Positions 1 to 13,410 of a stretch of DNA of 64,000 nt are shown piece after piece. Numbering within the stretch: the first letter of the stretch is position 1; the number at the start of each line of letters is the position of its first letter. Source of the stretch: Ailanthus altissimus (lineage: Eukaryota; Streptophyta; Magnoliopsida; Sapindales; Simaroubaceae); NCBI GenBank assembly GCA_946807835.1, contig OX327697.1, forward strand, positions 7,765,001 through 7,829,000, read 5' to 3'. The translations under genes were made by a program, and so were the position numbers. The notes beneath the pieces were generated by a model. That model did not search any database and had not been told where the DNA came from. It saw only the letters and a program-made list of their open reading frames with translations.

Positions 1-1647
1 CTAAACACCATAAAGTTCATAAAATAAAGTTATCAAATTTTCTTATATTGCAAATCTTTGATAGTTGCAAATTTTGCAGGGCTGATTAGCTTTTGGATGG
101 TAGTTGAAGTGACATTAAGAGTTGATTTAGAAATAAGGATTTTGAGTTAGGAATTTTTGATTTGAGAATTTGGGAGAGATGAGACATGTGATTTGGGTAA
201 GGGCTAGAGTATTTTGATTTGGGAATTTAGGGGAGGTGAGACATGTGAATTTATTTTATTTATATAAAATAAATATTTATTGAATTATAAAATAAAATTT
301 TAAATTTATCGTAGCGTGCCAAGTGTTTAATTTTTTTTAAAGTTTTAATTTTATTTATGTGCCGCTTGTCTTATTAAATTTGTGCCACTTGAACTTTAAC
401 AAAGGTAAGAATATTATTGTACCAAAAAATTCTGTAAAATTTAATGCAAATTGACTAATAGATTAAGATAAAATTATTCATTTTTAAATTTTTGAGACAA
501 AACTAAGAATTAGCCCAAACTCTTAGGATAAAAATATTCTTATCCCTTCAAATAATTATGTGTTAAACAATTATTAGATGATAAAATAGTATAAATTTAA
601 AAATGATCTATTACCTAATAATTATTTGACATATCACTCTAAGATACAAACTTAGAATGTACATCATTTTTCTTCAGGAATATAATAAAAATACTTTTAT
701 AAAGGGTTTATCTCATCTTCATGAGGGGTGAAAATGTTTACCAAACCCTAATCACTAAAATGAATGAGAAAAAATAATCTTCACATTAGAAGAACGTGGG
801 AACAATAGAAGGCATTTGTCTTGGCAGGGAATCATCAAGATTAAAGATCGGTAATCAAATAATTAGAGTAGTGCGGTCTGCTTTTATAGATTAATTAGCA
901 GCTGTATTTTGACCACCAATCTAATATTTAAGCATCAATATAATTAATTAACAGCATGGCACGGCCCATGCATGGCTGCAGAATAATTAATTGTCAACTC
1001 AGTAGTTGATCCACCAGAAAAAAGTTTCCACTAATGTAATTAAGAATATACAAAGAAAATAATGTTCCACACAAATAAACAAACAAACAAATAAATAAAT
1101 ATAAACTCTTTATAATATAAAAAAGAATGGGTAAGAGACTAAGAGTGATAATTGAAGGACGGTGTTCAGACCAAGAAGTAAACTGGGTGCCATTGAAGTA
1201 TCTGGCTTTTAGATATCATGAAAATTAAACTACACAACTCAAATTGTTTTTTTTTTTTTTGAAAACTGTTGATATTTGTTTGCACTCTGCGTCTAAAGAG
1301 AATGATATTATCCAGACCTAAAAGAATGATATCTACTCCTAAATTTAAGGAAAATTTAGCTTTTAATTCAGAAACCCTTAATGTTGATTGGTTTAAGAAT
1401 GATAGCTTAATCCTAAATTCACGCCAATATTACCCGGTCAAGCATAACCAATGCCTCTTATGTAAAACAAACCTCAATGAAAGAATCTTCAACAAGATTA
1501 CCAAATCGAGGAATAGGATGGTGTCATCGAAAGGGATTGCCAAACTGATTATGCACATGGACGAGTTACGTTTCCAGTATGTGCATTTCGTAAACGGGTT
1601 TCATCTCTCTTTTGTCATGAAAACTCTTCTACTTCTTCTTGCTTAGG
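1..1647. other. AT-rich flank, no recognised gene
   Basis: No recognisable gene. An open frame of 125 codons runs on the plus strand from 1269 to 1646, but it has no domain I recognise, ends in a simple Leu-rich tail and has no counterpart beside the duplicated ectodomain exon near 23830. I therefore do not call it a gene. If the neighbouring ectodomain exon (1875-2679, minus) has a kinase exon, it should lie to the left. Nothing in these 1.6 kb resembles the kinase exon at 17929-19064. Confidence 0.5.
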
Positions 1648-1874
1648 TGTAATATTTAATTGAACATATAGTTTATGAGCAACTGGAGGCTTTGCTCTTG
1701 ACTTAAAGTTAGGAAAAATACTTGGCTTATACCAAATCTATTATTCTCAAAGAAGGGTGGTCTAAATTGGCTATGAACTAGAGTTTAGGTTTGAAGGTAT
1801 ACCAGTTAATTTCTTGTAAGCTAAAAAATGATCTTGTATGATAATGAGTACTGCCCTAAAATTTAGAGGTGTAC

Positions 1875-2679
1875 CTGGTGATTCTGGCGAGCCTTTTGGG
1901 GTTTGGGCGGGTGTTGAAGCAGAACATCTTACAGAGTTGCTAATCTGTCCATCTGAGCAGTAGCAAATTCCTCTGTCCCTAGTAATATCATAACCACAAC
2001 TGCTGCAATTCACACATGGATTTAACTTCCATTTCACCTCAAATCCTTGTTCTAACGCTTCTTCTAGATCTTTTTTATTCAATTTTGCTGCTGAAAGTAA
2101 AGTTTCAGAAATTGGAATACTAACACTAAGATTACATCCGGGGGTTCCCGTTTGGAAGAAGCCATTCATGTAGTTGACATCCTTCAAGAAGCAAGTAGAT
2201 TGTGAATGATTTATTGGGCAACCGTAATATAGCGTGAGCATCTGATACCCGGTATAATAATCAAAAAGAAATGGATAGATTGTGGTGTTAAGCTGCGGAC
2301 ATAATCCCTCAAAGTAATCCTGTCTTGCAATCTTCAGGACTTTTGCTTGCTGATCAACATCTAAAACACTGTATGTTAAATCCTCAATCATCATGGTAGC
2401 TTTGTCGTTATCACAATTGAGATGTAAGTCAGGATGGCCGCAACCATACGATCTGTCTTCTCCCCAAAAAGGAAACCCGGCTTCGATCCGCCCACAGTGA
2501 AATAGACGACTGCAATTTTGATAGAGCTCAGGATTGGCTAAAAATGGCTGAATCATCACAAGAACTACAGATACAAAACATAGAAGATTAAAAAAAGGCC
2601 ACAGAACTAAAATCTGGGAGTCCATTTTTCTGGTGAGAGTGGAGTCTAAGGAACATGAATCATTAGTGAACTGATTCAA
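1875..2679 (-). CDS. LRK10L-type receptor ectodomain exon (copy A), no kinase exon in window
   Basis: First exon of a leaf-rust-10-like receptor kinase or a receptor-like protein, predicted secreted or membrane-anchored at the cell surface. The frame has an N-terminal hydrophobic signal segment (about residues 22-48 after a second Met at 19). It is followed by a GUB_WAK_bind domain beginning at ELYQNC with the FPFWGED and [12 protein letters not shown] patterns, then a WAK_assoc region ending in the [10 protein letters not shown]...CYCSDG motif. Six or more N-glycosylation sequons are visible. A splice donor (CAG|GTAC on the minus strand) follows base 1875 at the same place as in copy B. Without splicing, the frame runs to 1771 and gives a 302-residue kinase-less product. 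Seven of 268 residues differ from copy B. No matching 36-bp exon or kinase exon is present to the left within the window, so this is a truncated duplicate, an ectodomain-only protein, or a gene whose kinase lies outside. Confidence 0.75.
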
Positions 2680-2746
2680 GTTGTATTTGAAAATATGGAA
2701 GAAAGGGTTAACTTCATATACGAGGAGGGAAGATGCAAGGAAAGCG

Positions 2747-2754
2747 ATATAAAT
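2747..2754 (-). promoter_or_regulatory. Candidate TATA box, copy A
   Basis: ATTTATAT on the minus strand, about 70 bases above the first ATG and about 120 above the second. The same position in copy B has TATTTATA (24935-24942). Position and conservation are the only support. Confidence 0.35.
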
Positions 2755-4356
2755 GCTTCAGAAATTTTGGCCGTTTAGTTGACTTCAAGACTCTCTTTTA
2801 ACGCGGTTCCATTTTTTAATTCATCTTTAATTTTGGTTGCTTAGAAGACTTTTAATTACGTGAGTCATTTTCACGAAATGAAAGCAATTGAAAAAGATAA
2901 TTGCATTTTCAATCGAGAAATATTTTTTAATAATACTTATTAGTGATTTGAATTTACAAAGACCCTTAAATACTTTAGATGAAACTAATCTGAAATAATT
3001 AAAATGAATATATTTAAAATTATTATAATAAAATAAAATAGGCAGAATAAAATATAAAAAAAACAGAACTTAAATATGAATTTCATAAAAAAATTATTTT
3101 AAACGTTTCTTAAAAAAATTAAAATAAAAACACTTTGTTCAATTTTGAGTATAATATGGCTACAAAATCATGATATTCGTCTTCTTGAGAACTTAAAGAA
3201 ATAACTAAACATTACATGCATGATTCTAGTACACTATATACCCAAATTATGACCTCCTGAATTAGGGGCGCCGTGTTTGTTACATCATAGTTGAAAGAAA
3301 AAAATTAGCAAAATCCCTAAATTTTTTATAAATTGTCACTTGAGGATGTAAGTTTCGTAAATGCATCATTGGTGTCCTTGATATTTGTCAAAATATTTGT
3401 AACATCCTTAAATAAAAATTTTTGTTAAATAAAATTAACAACGTAAGAGTAAGACAATTGAATCATGAAAATAATAGCAATCTCACTAATTATTCATTAA
3501 ATTGTTGCTTGAGAATCTAAGTTCCACAAACGCATTATTAGTGCCCTTAATATTTTTAAAATATCAATAATGGCCCGTTTGAGATTATTATTGGAGAAGT
3601 CAAAAGTGGTTTTGAGAAGTTAAAAATTAATTTAAGTATTTAGTAAGTTATTTTTAAAATTAATTTGACAAAACTATCCCATCTTACAACAAAATTTAAG
3701 AAGGAAAAGGAGAATTTCTTTTTAAAATCAAAATTTGAAAATAAATTACTTTTACAATACAGCTAATAGTGATTAATTTAAAAATAACAATATTACCAAA
3801 TTGCCCTTAAACGTTGTATGTAAACAAAGTATATGCTCTTAATTGCATTTTCCCCTAACTGCATTTTCTTAATTAAATTACCATTTTGACCAATTTTTAT
3901 AATAGAATTTACATATACCTTATTCATCTTATTTTAACATGGGGAGACCATATTACCCCTTTTAGCTATAATTATAATCATCGTTATCTTTAATTATAGA
4001 ATCATTTCGTGATGTTAATGCTCATGATACCCTCAGATGTTATTGACTATGATGTTCTCCAAGTTAATTGGATTGAATTTTTAACTTGTGCCCCAAACTG
4101 TCCCTTTTTTCCCCTCAATATTCTCTTTAACAAAATTATCTTTAAATGATTATATATTATTCATTAATAACTTTTATGTAATTTTTAATAATAAATTACA
4201 AATGAGTTAAATTGATTAGAGTAATTTGTGATAGATTTTGAAAAACTCACAAATTTAAAATATTTTAGAATAAAACATTAATTAATATATAATTTGTCCA
4301 AACTCAATTAAACTAAAAAAAACAAAATTGTTGACAAGCAATCTTTTATGAAAAAT

Positions 4357-4645
4357 TAAGACAATTAAGACTTGTTTTTAATACTAATATTGGACCTTTA
4401 TCTAACAGTTTAAGGTTTTGGATTCAATGGTAAATTAATATAATATCAAAGTCAAGGTTCAGAGTTTGAACTTTCATGTTCATTTTTAATTAATTCTTTA
4501 ATTTATCTCTATTTGGCCTATAAAGATCTACTTTGCTTTAGACTATAAATTAAGACAATTAAAACTTATCTTTGATACTAACTTTAATATTAATATTATG
4601 TATTCACCTAACAACTTAAGTTTTTGAGTTGAATTGAATTCTAAT
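4357..4645. repeat. Insertion private to copy A, partly duplicated internally
   Basis: Copy B reads straight through (AAATTAGGACATTG near 27720), while copy A has about 290 extra bases. The insert contains two related subunits. 'AAATTAAGACAATTAA' occurs near 4353 and again near 4547, each followed by a 'CTAACA..TTAAG' segment. A tRNA-like 'ggttcagagtttgaac' near 4457 suggests a SINE-like or LTR-junction origin. Confidence 0.5.
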
Positions 4646-6189
4646 AAGGACATTGTTAATATTTTAAAAATATCACGGATATTACTAATATTTCAGTGAT
4701 GCAATTACCCTATTGGCCTTACACTTTTTAAAAAAAATATATTTGTTTGAACGGAATCTTGTGTATGAACATAACCAATGCCATATGATGGATTTGTGAA
4801 ATGTACGTCCTCAAGCCAGAATTTGTTAAAAACTAGGGACTGTGATAATATTTTCCAGTCATTCGAAATATAATAACCAAAGCTCGTAGAGATTATAAAT
4901 ACTCGATTCCACCAACCGTATATATAATAGCCTGCTTATCTTTAGTATCACCTGCCATGATTTAATAATGGAGGACTTTTTATATTAATTAACTCGAGTT
5001 AATGTTAGGAGGCAAAATTATACTGAAACATAAATTATTTGATGATGGCATGATGTAAGTGGGTAAGGATATAATAGAGGAGAAAGAAATTGCTTAATCC
5101 AATCCATCAAGGTGGAAAGACTAAGAAAAGAGACTGCGTCTTTTTCAACCATTAATTATCATATTAGGTGAAGTTTCCTTTTCGACTTGTTCATGGGTCG
5201 TCTGTGGAAATTTTCTTCAGAATCATACCTTTGTGTCTTGCGGATCAAACAAAGTCATTTTGAACAAAAAAGAAAAAGCACTTGCATCGTGTGAATCAAC
5301 AGATCATATATACACTCATCAAGAGCAAAGAAAATTCCCCCGTCAAGCCACATACTCTATGCTCCATGTCTCCAGCGTTCAGTCAAATCTTCAGAATTTT
5401 GCTCCATTAGAAAATTTGAAAAACAATTATACACACAACCTATTCAACTAATGACCAATTATTCAAAGTCTTAAAACTAGGAATTAAATATTCGACACAA
5501 GGGTTAGCAGTTTTTTTTTTCCCTCTCTTTTTGAAGCCAGCCGGTAAGTGATTAGGCCCAACATTTTTATGTACAAAGTTCTTGCAGTTCAATAGCGGAT
5601 CCAGGATCTTAGCTACTGTATTAATTACTAACTAATACTTCCATTTAAGAAAAAAAAAATTGATCGTATATGCACACTAATAATATAGAATAATATTATA
5701 TTTTTTAAATAATATTTTAAATTTTATCCAAAAGAAAGTAGATTTAACTATTTAAGTATATTTTAAGAAGTTAGTTGAAATGAGTTTCAATCTTTATGCC
5801 TTTCTTAAAAGTTCGGAAGTTGAGTTGTTATTAGCCAATTAAATAATGTTGTGGATATAAATAAATTAAATCTATAAGATTTATCTTTTTGTAAGATGAT
5901 AAAAGATTTATATATCATACACTCAATTAAAAAGGAAGAGATTTAATAAGTGATAATGCTGTGCTTACTTTGTAAAACTACTATGACGTGACATTTATTG
6001 ATAGGTGCATAATAATTAATGTCTTAAGAATGTAATTAAGATATTAATAAACCTATAACACTTTTTGATTAGTGTAATCAATCGACATATAAAGTCGGGA
6101 TGTAAAATATGCAAGTGTAATATTAGTCAATCATGGTCAATTATAAACATATGATAATTCCAATAAAGACTATAGAATCATAAGGTATA

Positions 6190-9100
6190 AAATTGTTAAG
6201 CATACTCCTACACAAAATAGAGTGGCCGAAAGAAGGAATAAAACCTTACTTAAAAAGATTAGATGTATTCTTATCAGTTTGTATCTTTCTAAACACTTTT
6301 GAGCGGAAAGCTACTGCTACAACAACTTATCTTATAAGTAGAAATCCTTCAAGTGTTTTGAATTTTAAAACACTTGAAAAGCTATGGATTGAAAAACCCC
6401 TAAGTTATAAACATTTAAGAGTGTTTAGATGCACAACTTTTATACATGATAATATTGGAAAATTAGACCGTGGGTCTAAGAAATAAAATGTTATACGATA
6501 TGATTAAGGGATTCACTTCTGGTTAGAATTATTATTAGCAGGGATGTTATATTCAATGAGATTAACATGATTTGTATAAGTAAGAAATCAATAGTTATAG
6601 GTATTAAGAATGTTTTAAGTGGCAACCATGGATCAGAGTCAAAATCATATACAATCCAAATTAAGGTGGAAACCAGTGTAAGAAAATTAGATAAAGAATC
6701 CTTTCAAGACCATGATGAGAAATCACATTCAAATCAATCAATAGAAGGTTATTAATTGGCAAGGGACATAGCAAGAAGAGAGATAAAGATTCCTCCAAAT
6801 TTTGCTTTTTATGATTTAAATGCTTTTACTTTAATGATAGCTTAAGATATATTTGAAAAAGAACCTTAAAGTTATAATGAAGCCATCAACAACAAAGATA
6901 AAAAGTAGTGGATGGAAGCAATGGAAGAAGAAATGAGCTTATTATGCCAGAATAAAACATAGATCCTTGTACTAAGACCTAATAAATAGAAACTCATTAA
7001 CTACAAGTAGGTATTCATGCTTAAGGAAAAGACCACATAAGATGATCCATCGAGATTCAAAGCCAAATTAGTAGCAAAAGGATTCTTACCAACTATCAGA
7101 GTAGGTCTGTCTCTGGTTGCTTAATTTGATTAAGAAATGCATCAGCTTGATGTGAAGGCTACATTACTATTGGAGATGGTGCTTACGTGCCATTCATTTG
7201 TATAAATATTTATTGTTTAATATTTATATAATAAACATTTCTATAAATTGTTAATATTTTATTATATGGTACTAAGTTTGTTTCTCTTTAGACATTATAG
7301 ATTTAAAAGAGTTTAGATCAATGATAAGAGTTAGCTTTCTAAGAGTTAGAACATTGTCTAAAATAGGACAAAGACCTATAAATATATTAGTAATGACATA
7401 GTTGTAATGAGTTACAAATGGTGTTATGAAATATCATTACGCAGTATGTTCTAAAATATACCATTCCTGATTTATGGTTGTTGACACGAGTCAATTGATA
7501 TACCTTCTAAATCAGTGTATGTCTATATTTAAATTGTCTAGACGGTTAATCTTAGCAAACAATGGGCTCAGTGGAAGCACGCATAGGCATACAAGTATTC
7601 AATAAAGATTGGGTATTGAACAAGCTCATAAAGACCTTAAATAGAAATCCCATAGAGCCATCAGTGGAAGGTCTTCTGGAGTTGAGTAGTATTTGTAGTC
7701 CTTTGACTTGAGCACCACAGTGGGCTTGTGAGGGATTCATTATGCTTTCATTTCATGTATGTTAGAGATCTTTCATAGTCTGACCTCTGTGTGTCGTTGC
7801 ATATGGTTTGATGCTTATGAAGTTTGGTGTACCTAGATACGAGATCTGTTAGTTTATATAGGTGAGTTGTATATCCCGATGCTTCGAGATTGCATTTCAG
7901 GATGTTTTGTGGCCATAAGTATACACCTCAAAAAATAATTTTTGTAAGGTTAAATAATATCATAAGGTATTTGTAAATATTGTTTAAGGAAATATAAATC
8001 TAGAGATAAGTTCATTCTCGATCATATAGAGATTTAACGGTGATGATCTATATTTTTACTATTCTAGGATATAGGTGATGATAGGATTATAGGTATATGG
8101 TTAACCTTAACTTATATAGTTCAACATACCATTCTGAAAATCCATAATGTGTGTGCAGGGTATTGTTCACGAACTTATAGAATAGTCCCATAAGATATAT
8201 AGGTGTGAACCTAGAGAGTCTCACAATATGAAGTATACTCTTAAGCACTAAGGTAGCGGACTGAGTCGAACAGTTTGATCTAAATTTTTTTTAAAAAGTA
8301 AGATTTGTTTCAAAATTTCTCAGGAAACATGTGTCAAAGTTTTATTGTTAAACTTATGTTTTATTAATTAAAGGGGGTTAACTAATAAAATTTTGACATA
8401 TGGCATTATGTATGTATATTTGTGTGACAAATTGCTTAATGCATGGCTTTAATGGGTAACAAGTGGCAAGATGAGTGGACATTTGGTAAATGCATGCTTT
8501 GTGCTTTATTCTTGGATGGAAAAGTGTCAAGTTGTTTAGAATTTATGACTAGCCAAAGCAGAAAAACTTTAGAAATATTACAAATAGGTCTCTAAAGTGT
8601 GTTTTGGCCAATTTTGAAGTATATATGCAAGTGTTGCATTTGGCCAAGACCAATTAAGAAAGAAACAATCATCTTGCTAAAAATTTATGCAAGCTACTAT
8701 TCTAACTCCTGTAATCCCACCAAGTTGAGGACTAGATTTGCTCAAGGATTCACTTCATGGTGAGTTCTGAGAATTCTCCACCAAAAGGATTCAAGAATGT
8801 GTTTCTAAGACTGTAATCAATTTACATTCAATGTGTTTTTTTAAATGGAAAGTTAGATTTCGATTCTGCTGCCTAAATGTATGTATTACATGCTTTAATT
8901 TTTAATGAATACACTGTCACATGCATGCACATTAGGCACCAACAATTTCTTCATAAGGAACTTGAAGAAACAATCTTCATGAAACAACTTGAGGGATTGG
9001 AAGTTAGAATAGTAAAGAAAACCTAGTATGTTAGCTTAAAAAGTTACTTTATAAATTAAGCAGACATTTAAGCAATGGTACAAAAGGTTTGATTCTCTGT

Positions 9101-10097
9101 TGCCAATAAAGAGTTCTACAGAAGCTAATATGACATATACTTCTACTTTAAAAACTCAGTCAAAGGGAATATCATCTACCACTTGTTATACGTAGATGAT
9201 AATTTGCTCATAAGTTAGAGTATGAGTGAAAAACACAAGATGAAAGACTCTTTAAAATATGAGTTTGCTATAAAAGATCTTAGAAAAGCTAAGAAGATAC
9301 CAGAGATTGAGATTATTAGGCAAAAAAAGTATAAGAAGATCATATTAAGATAGCAGGGGTATTTAAAGAAGGTGTCAGAGAAATTTGGAATGGTTTCTTA
9401 TAAGTCAATAAGCTTACCATAAGTTGTACTTTTCAAATTTTGCTCATAACATTCTCTAAGTATTAGAGAAGAGAGACAACAAATGGAAAAGATATCATAC
9501 TTAATGTTATTGCATCGATTATGTATGCTATGATATCTACAAAACCTAGCCTCACACATCACATTAATGTTATGAGTAGATATATAGGAAATCTAGAGAA
9601 GGAACATTAGAACGTGATAAAGTGGATCCTAAGTTATATTGCTGGGATGACAGATTGTGGTCTGGTATTTGGACATGGGTAGAAGTTAGTTAATTTGATT
9701 GGCGAAGACTTTGATTTTGTTGGTGATAAGAATAAAAAAAAGATCAATTACAACCTATTATTTTACGATGTATGAACCTGTCTTATGTATGTTGTAACAG
9801 AGGCGGTTAAGGAAGCTTTCTGGTTACAAGGTTTAATTCATGAACTAAGGTGGTCATAAGTTATATTATAATTGTACTTATATATTCAAAGTGTCATACA
9901 TCTTTGTGAAAATTCGATGTTCCATGATAGAACTAAGCATTTGGAGATAAAGTTCCATTTTATACAGGAAGTGATTGAGAATGGAGCTATTGACTTGCTT
10001 ATGATTGCAATTAATGAGAATATAAAAAATATGGGATGAAGGTGCTTTCTGTAAACAAGTTTAAGTTATGTATGAGGTTGTTTTAAATTGACAAAAG
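6190..10097 (+). pseudogene. Degenerate Ty1/copia element body (integrase, RT, RNase H)
   Basis: Remains of a copia polyprotein on the plus strand. About 6190-6486 translates to the integrase C-terminal half (an N-R-T-L-L-like start, then KPLSYKHLRVFRC). 6890-7167 is the start of reverse transcriptase (EAMEEEM, QLDVK). 8945-9420 continues reverse transcriptase (KDL, the IEII-like region). 9450-10060 is RNase H (VTEAVKEAFWLQGL, FHDRTKHLEIKFHFIQE). Many stops and frameshifts are present, and gag, protease and the 5' LTR are missing. The body is split by a solo LTR at 7168-8944 and followed directly by a 3' LTR at 10098. Copia is assigned from the order integrase before RT. Confidence 0.85.
7168..8944 (+). 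mobile_element. Solo copia LTR (family A) inside the RT of an older copia
   Basis: A 1777-bp element starting TATTGGAGATGG and ending GGCACCAACA. It is flanked by ATTAC (7163-7167) and ATTTC (8945-8949), a 5-bp target duplication with one change. The RT reading frame of the host element continues across if the LTR and one duplication copy are ignored. It resembles the sequences at 10098-15827, 31686-36367, 42916-44085 and, reversed, 11216-13410, 55790-57720 and 57794-59902. The start is TA instead of TG. Confidence 0.85.
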
Positions 10098-11215
10098 TAT
10101 TGGAGATGGTGCTTATATCCCATTCCAATTGTAGTAAACATTTCAATATAATCATTATTACTTAATTATATAGTACTAAGCTTGTAACATTTTCAGATAC
10201 TGTAGATCTAAAGGAGTTTAGATTTGATTTAAAGAAGTTTGGATCAGCACTAAGAGATTAGCATTGTAAGAGTTAAAATCTTGTCTAAAATGGGATAAAT
10301 AGTTATGAATATTATAATAATGATATAGTTGTAAAGAGTTATAAATAGTGCTAAGAAATATCATTGCGCAATATGTCTTTATAAACATAATTCCTAATCT
10401 ATGGTTACTAACATGGGTCGATCGGTATTTCTTCCTAATTAATGTATGTCTATATATAGATTGTCTAGATGGTTAATTTTAAAATACCGCAGGCTTAGTA
10501 AAAGCTTGTATAGGTAAACGGGTATTTAGTGAAGACTGGGTACTAAACAGACTTATGAGAAACTCTAATAGACATCCTATAGAGCCGTCAATGGAGGGTT
10601 TTCTTAAGTTGAGTAGTATTCATGATCCTTTTACCTGAGCTCCATGGTAGACTTATAAGTGATCCTGACAAGACCCAACCCGAGCCCTCCTCGAGAATCG
10701 AGGCAGATCCTGCGATGACATGTGACTAACATACTCTTTACTCATACATATGATATAATGAGGCTACCTGCCTCGACAAAAAGTGTACACACGTGCTCCA
10801 CTATACAAAACATATACAAATACACAAACTGAGACACTTATGTAGCTATGCACGTTGGCCAAACCTCAAAATGTGATGACTGTATTACACTGCACAAATT
10901 CTTGTGACAACCTGGGAAAATAGGAAAAATAGGGAAAAGGGTGAGCTTGTGGCTCAGTGAGTGGACATAATCTGAAAATATCATATACTTTATATGTATT
11001 GTACACGTATAAATCTGTATGATAAAATAATCATAAAACTGTATACTGAGTAATCAATAAACTTGTACTGAAAGTATGAACTATCATAAAATCTGTGCTG
11101 AAATTAAAATCATGACATAATACTGAAATCTGAAAATCTGAAAGCGCAAACTATCATAAAATCTATTATCAAGCTGAATATATGTAACATAACTCTGGAA
11201 ATATGTACTACATAT

Positions 11216-13410
11216 TGTTGGGTTATGGGGTACAAATCAACTAGGGTGCTTGCATGTGGGTTGTGTTCATCATACAAACAATATACATATCTCATACATA
11301 CATGTGCACAGCGGAAGATTATGTACAATGAACATAGAAAATAACATTTGATTAAACTAAAATTCGAGATTGAGAAAATATCACCAATGAAGCCTTTGGA
11401 TTAATTTTCTTTGAAGTCCACCATGAAATGAATCTTTGATCAATCCTAGCAATCAACAAGGGTGGGTTTGATTGTCTAGAATGGCAGCATCTTAATCCAG
11501 CATATATGTTTAACTCTTAAACATGACTCAAAGTTAAACTATTTAACTTAATTAAATTTGTTTTTCCTTTTATTCAACTCTTGAATAAATAAAACAAATC
11601 TTGTTTTTAGTTATTACATTTAATAACCATTTATCTAATTTGTTTTGTTGTTCTAACACTTAAAACACAAAACAAACAATTTCAATTTCTCAAATTGAAT
11701 TGGCTCCCAAAATGCAAAACCTAAAAACTAAAACAATTTCAAAACTTAATGATTTTCAATTTCATTTCACTTTATATACTAATGCATAAATTCCAAACTA
11801 ATTTGAATTTCATTTGCATTTCATTTGGCTTAACCTAACTTTAGTTAACATTTAACCATAATTAGATTATTTTAACTTAACCTTTAAGTTAATAAATATT
11901 TAATTAATTTAACCATAGTTAACTAACTTAACCATGGTTAGGTTAACCTTTACTTAACCTTTAAGTAAGGTTAACTTAACTTAACCATTTGGTTAACTTT
12001 TAACCTTAGTTAAGTTAAATCATTTATTCAACAATTAAATAAATAAATATTTATTTTAATTATTTAACAATTAAATAATTATAAAGTGAAATTACTTTTA
12101 TATCCTTACTAGGTTACCAAGTTAACCTAAAGTGGGTCCCACCATTTAACCATATACTTTAGTTAACGTAACCTTAGTAATTGCTGAATTATACTGTATT
12201 GAACAATTCAATACGGTACACTGCCCAAGTGCTCAAAGAGTACATTTCATATTGGGACTCTCTAGGTTCACACCCGATTTGTCAAATGGAACTATTCCAT
12301 TAATCCGTAATCGATGCCCCACGCACACGTTACGAATATTACAAATCAGCGTGTCAGACCATACAAGTTGAGATCATAACGTATACGTATAATCCTTCCA
12401 TCATTTATATCCTGGATGTGCGGGGATATAGATCAACACCATCAAATCCCCATTTGCTCATCCAATAATCTTATCTCCAGATTCGTATCTCGATAAACAA
12501 TATACGCAAACACTTTTGCTATATTGTTTAACCCTGTGGGAAACTCTTTTCCCTGGTTTATGCTTGTGGCCACAAGACTTTATGAAATACAATCTCGGAG
12601 CATCGGATATACAACTTACCTACGTAAGCTGATGGATCCCTTATTTACGCACACCGGACTCCATGAGCATCGGACCATACCCAGCGACACATAGCGGTCA
12701 GACCATGAAAGGTCTCTGACATATGTGGAACCAAAGCATGATGGATCACTCACAAGACCACCGTGGCGCTCAGGTCAAAGGACCACGATTACTACTCAAC
12801 TCGAGAGGACCTTCCTTTGACGGTTTCATAGGATATCTATTGGGGTCCTCATGAGTCTGTTCAGTATCCAGTCCTGACTGGATACCCGCATGCCTATACA
12901 AGCTCTAAGCTCATGGTCAGCTAAGAACAACCATCTGAACTAGTCAGATATAGATATACACTAATCTATATATTGTGAATTCACCGATAGACCCGCATTG
13001 GTGATCATAGATCAGAAACATTATATTTGAGACATACTTACATAATGATATTTCTTAGCACCTATTGCAACTCTTTGCAACTATATCATTACAAGTATAC
13101 TCTCAGGTCTTTGTCCCATTATAGACAAGGTTCTAACTCTTTAGACATCGCTGACTCTTATAACCTACTAACTCTTAACAGTGCTAACTCTTAGCATTTA
13201 TAACTCTCAGCTTTGATAACTATTAGTTCTGATCTAAACTCCTTTAGATCAGATCTGAACTCTTTCAGATCAAACAATGTTTGTAATGTTACAAGCATTT
13301 TACCATATTAATATGATATTAACAATCTTTATTCGAAATGTTTATTGTATAAATATTAACAATTAATATTCATACAATATTGGAATGGCACGTGAGCACC
13401 AGCTCCAACA
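11216..13410 (-). mobile_element. Solo copia LTR (family A-like), third nesting level
   Basis: A 2195-bp sequence with canonical ends TGTTGGG...CTCCAACA, flanked by perfect CATAT duplications (11211-11215 and 13411-13415). The right 1.2 kb is the reverse complement of the family A LTR, while the left part differs from the 7168 copy. A TTAAC/GGTTAA-rich stretch lies at about 11830-12030. Confidence 0.9.

Larger units (their letters stand above)
2680..5450. other. Upstream region of copy A, no gene seen
   Basis: Promoter-side DNA of the minus-strand ectodomain exon, AT-rich. It aligns with 24868-28540 apart from the insertions described separately. A TATA-like ATTTATAT on the minus strand at 2747-2754 is about 70 bases above the first ATG and is conserved in position in copy B. 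A 72-codon plus-strand frame at 5233-5451 is not conserved in frame in copy B (a one-base deletion), so I do not call it coding. Confidence 0.5.
1648..6160. repeat. Segmental duplication, copy A
   Basis: This block matches 23830-28575 almost base for base around the ectodomain exon, and at lower similarity into its upstream flank. Its last part (about 5510-6160) matches 49370-50000. The left edge is seen where both copies start the shared run 'atagtttatgagcaactgg'. Copy A lacks the 1.2-kb foldback element and the intronic gypsy element found in copy B, and carries a private insertion of about 290 bp at 4357-4645. Confidence 0.8.

Noticed and set aside
1269..1646. 125-codon plus-strand frame as a gene
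   Set aside because: No recognised domain, no conserved counterpart beside copy B, and composition like the surrounding non-coding DNA.
5233..5451. 72-codon frame in the duplicated upstream region
   Set aside because: The duplicate at 28206-28403 is in a different frame after a one-base deletion, so there is no sign of protein conservation.
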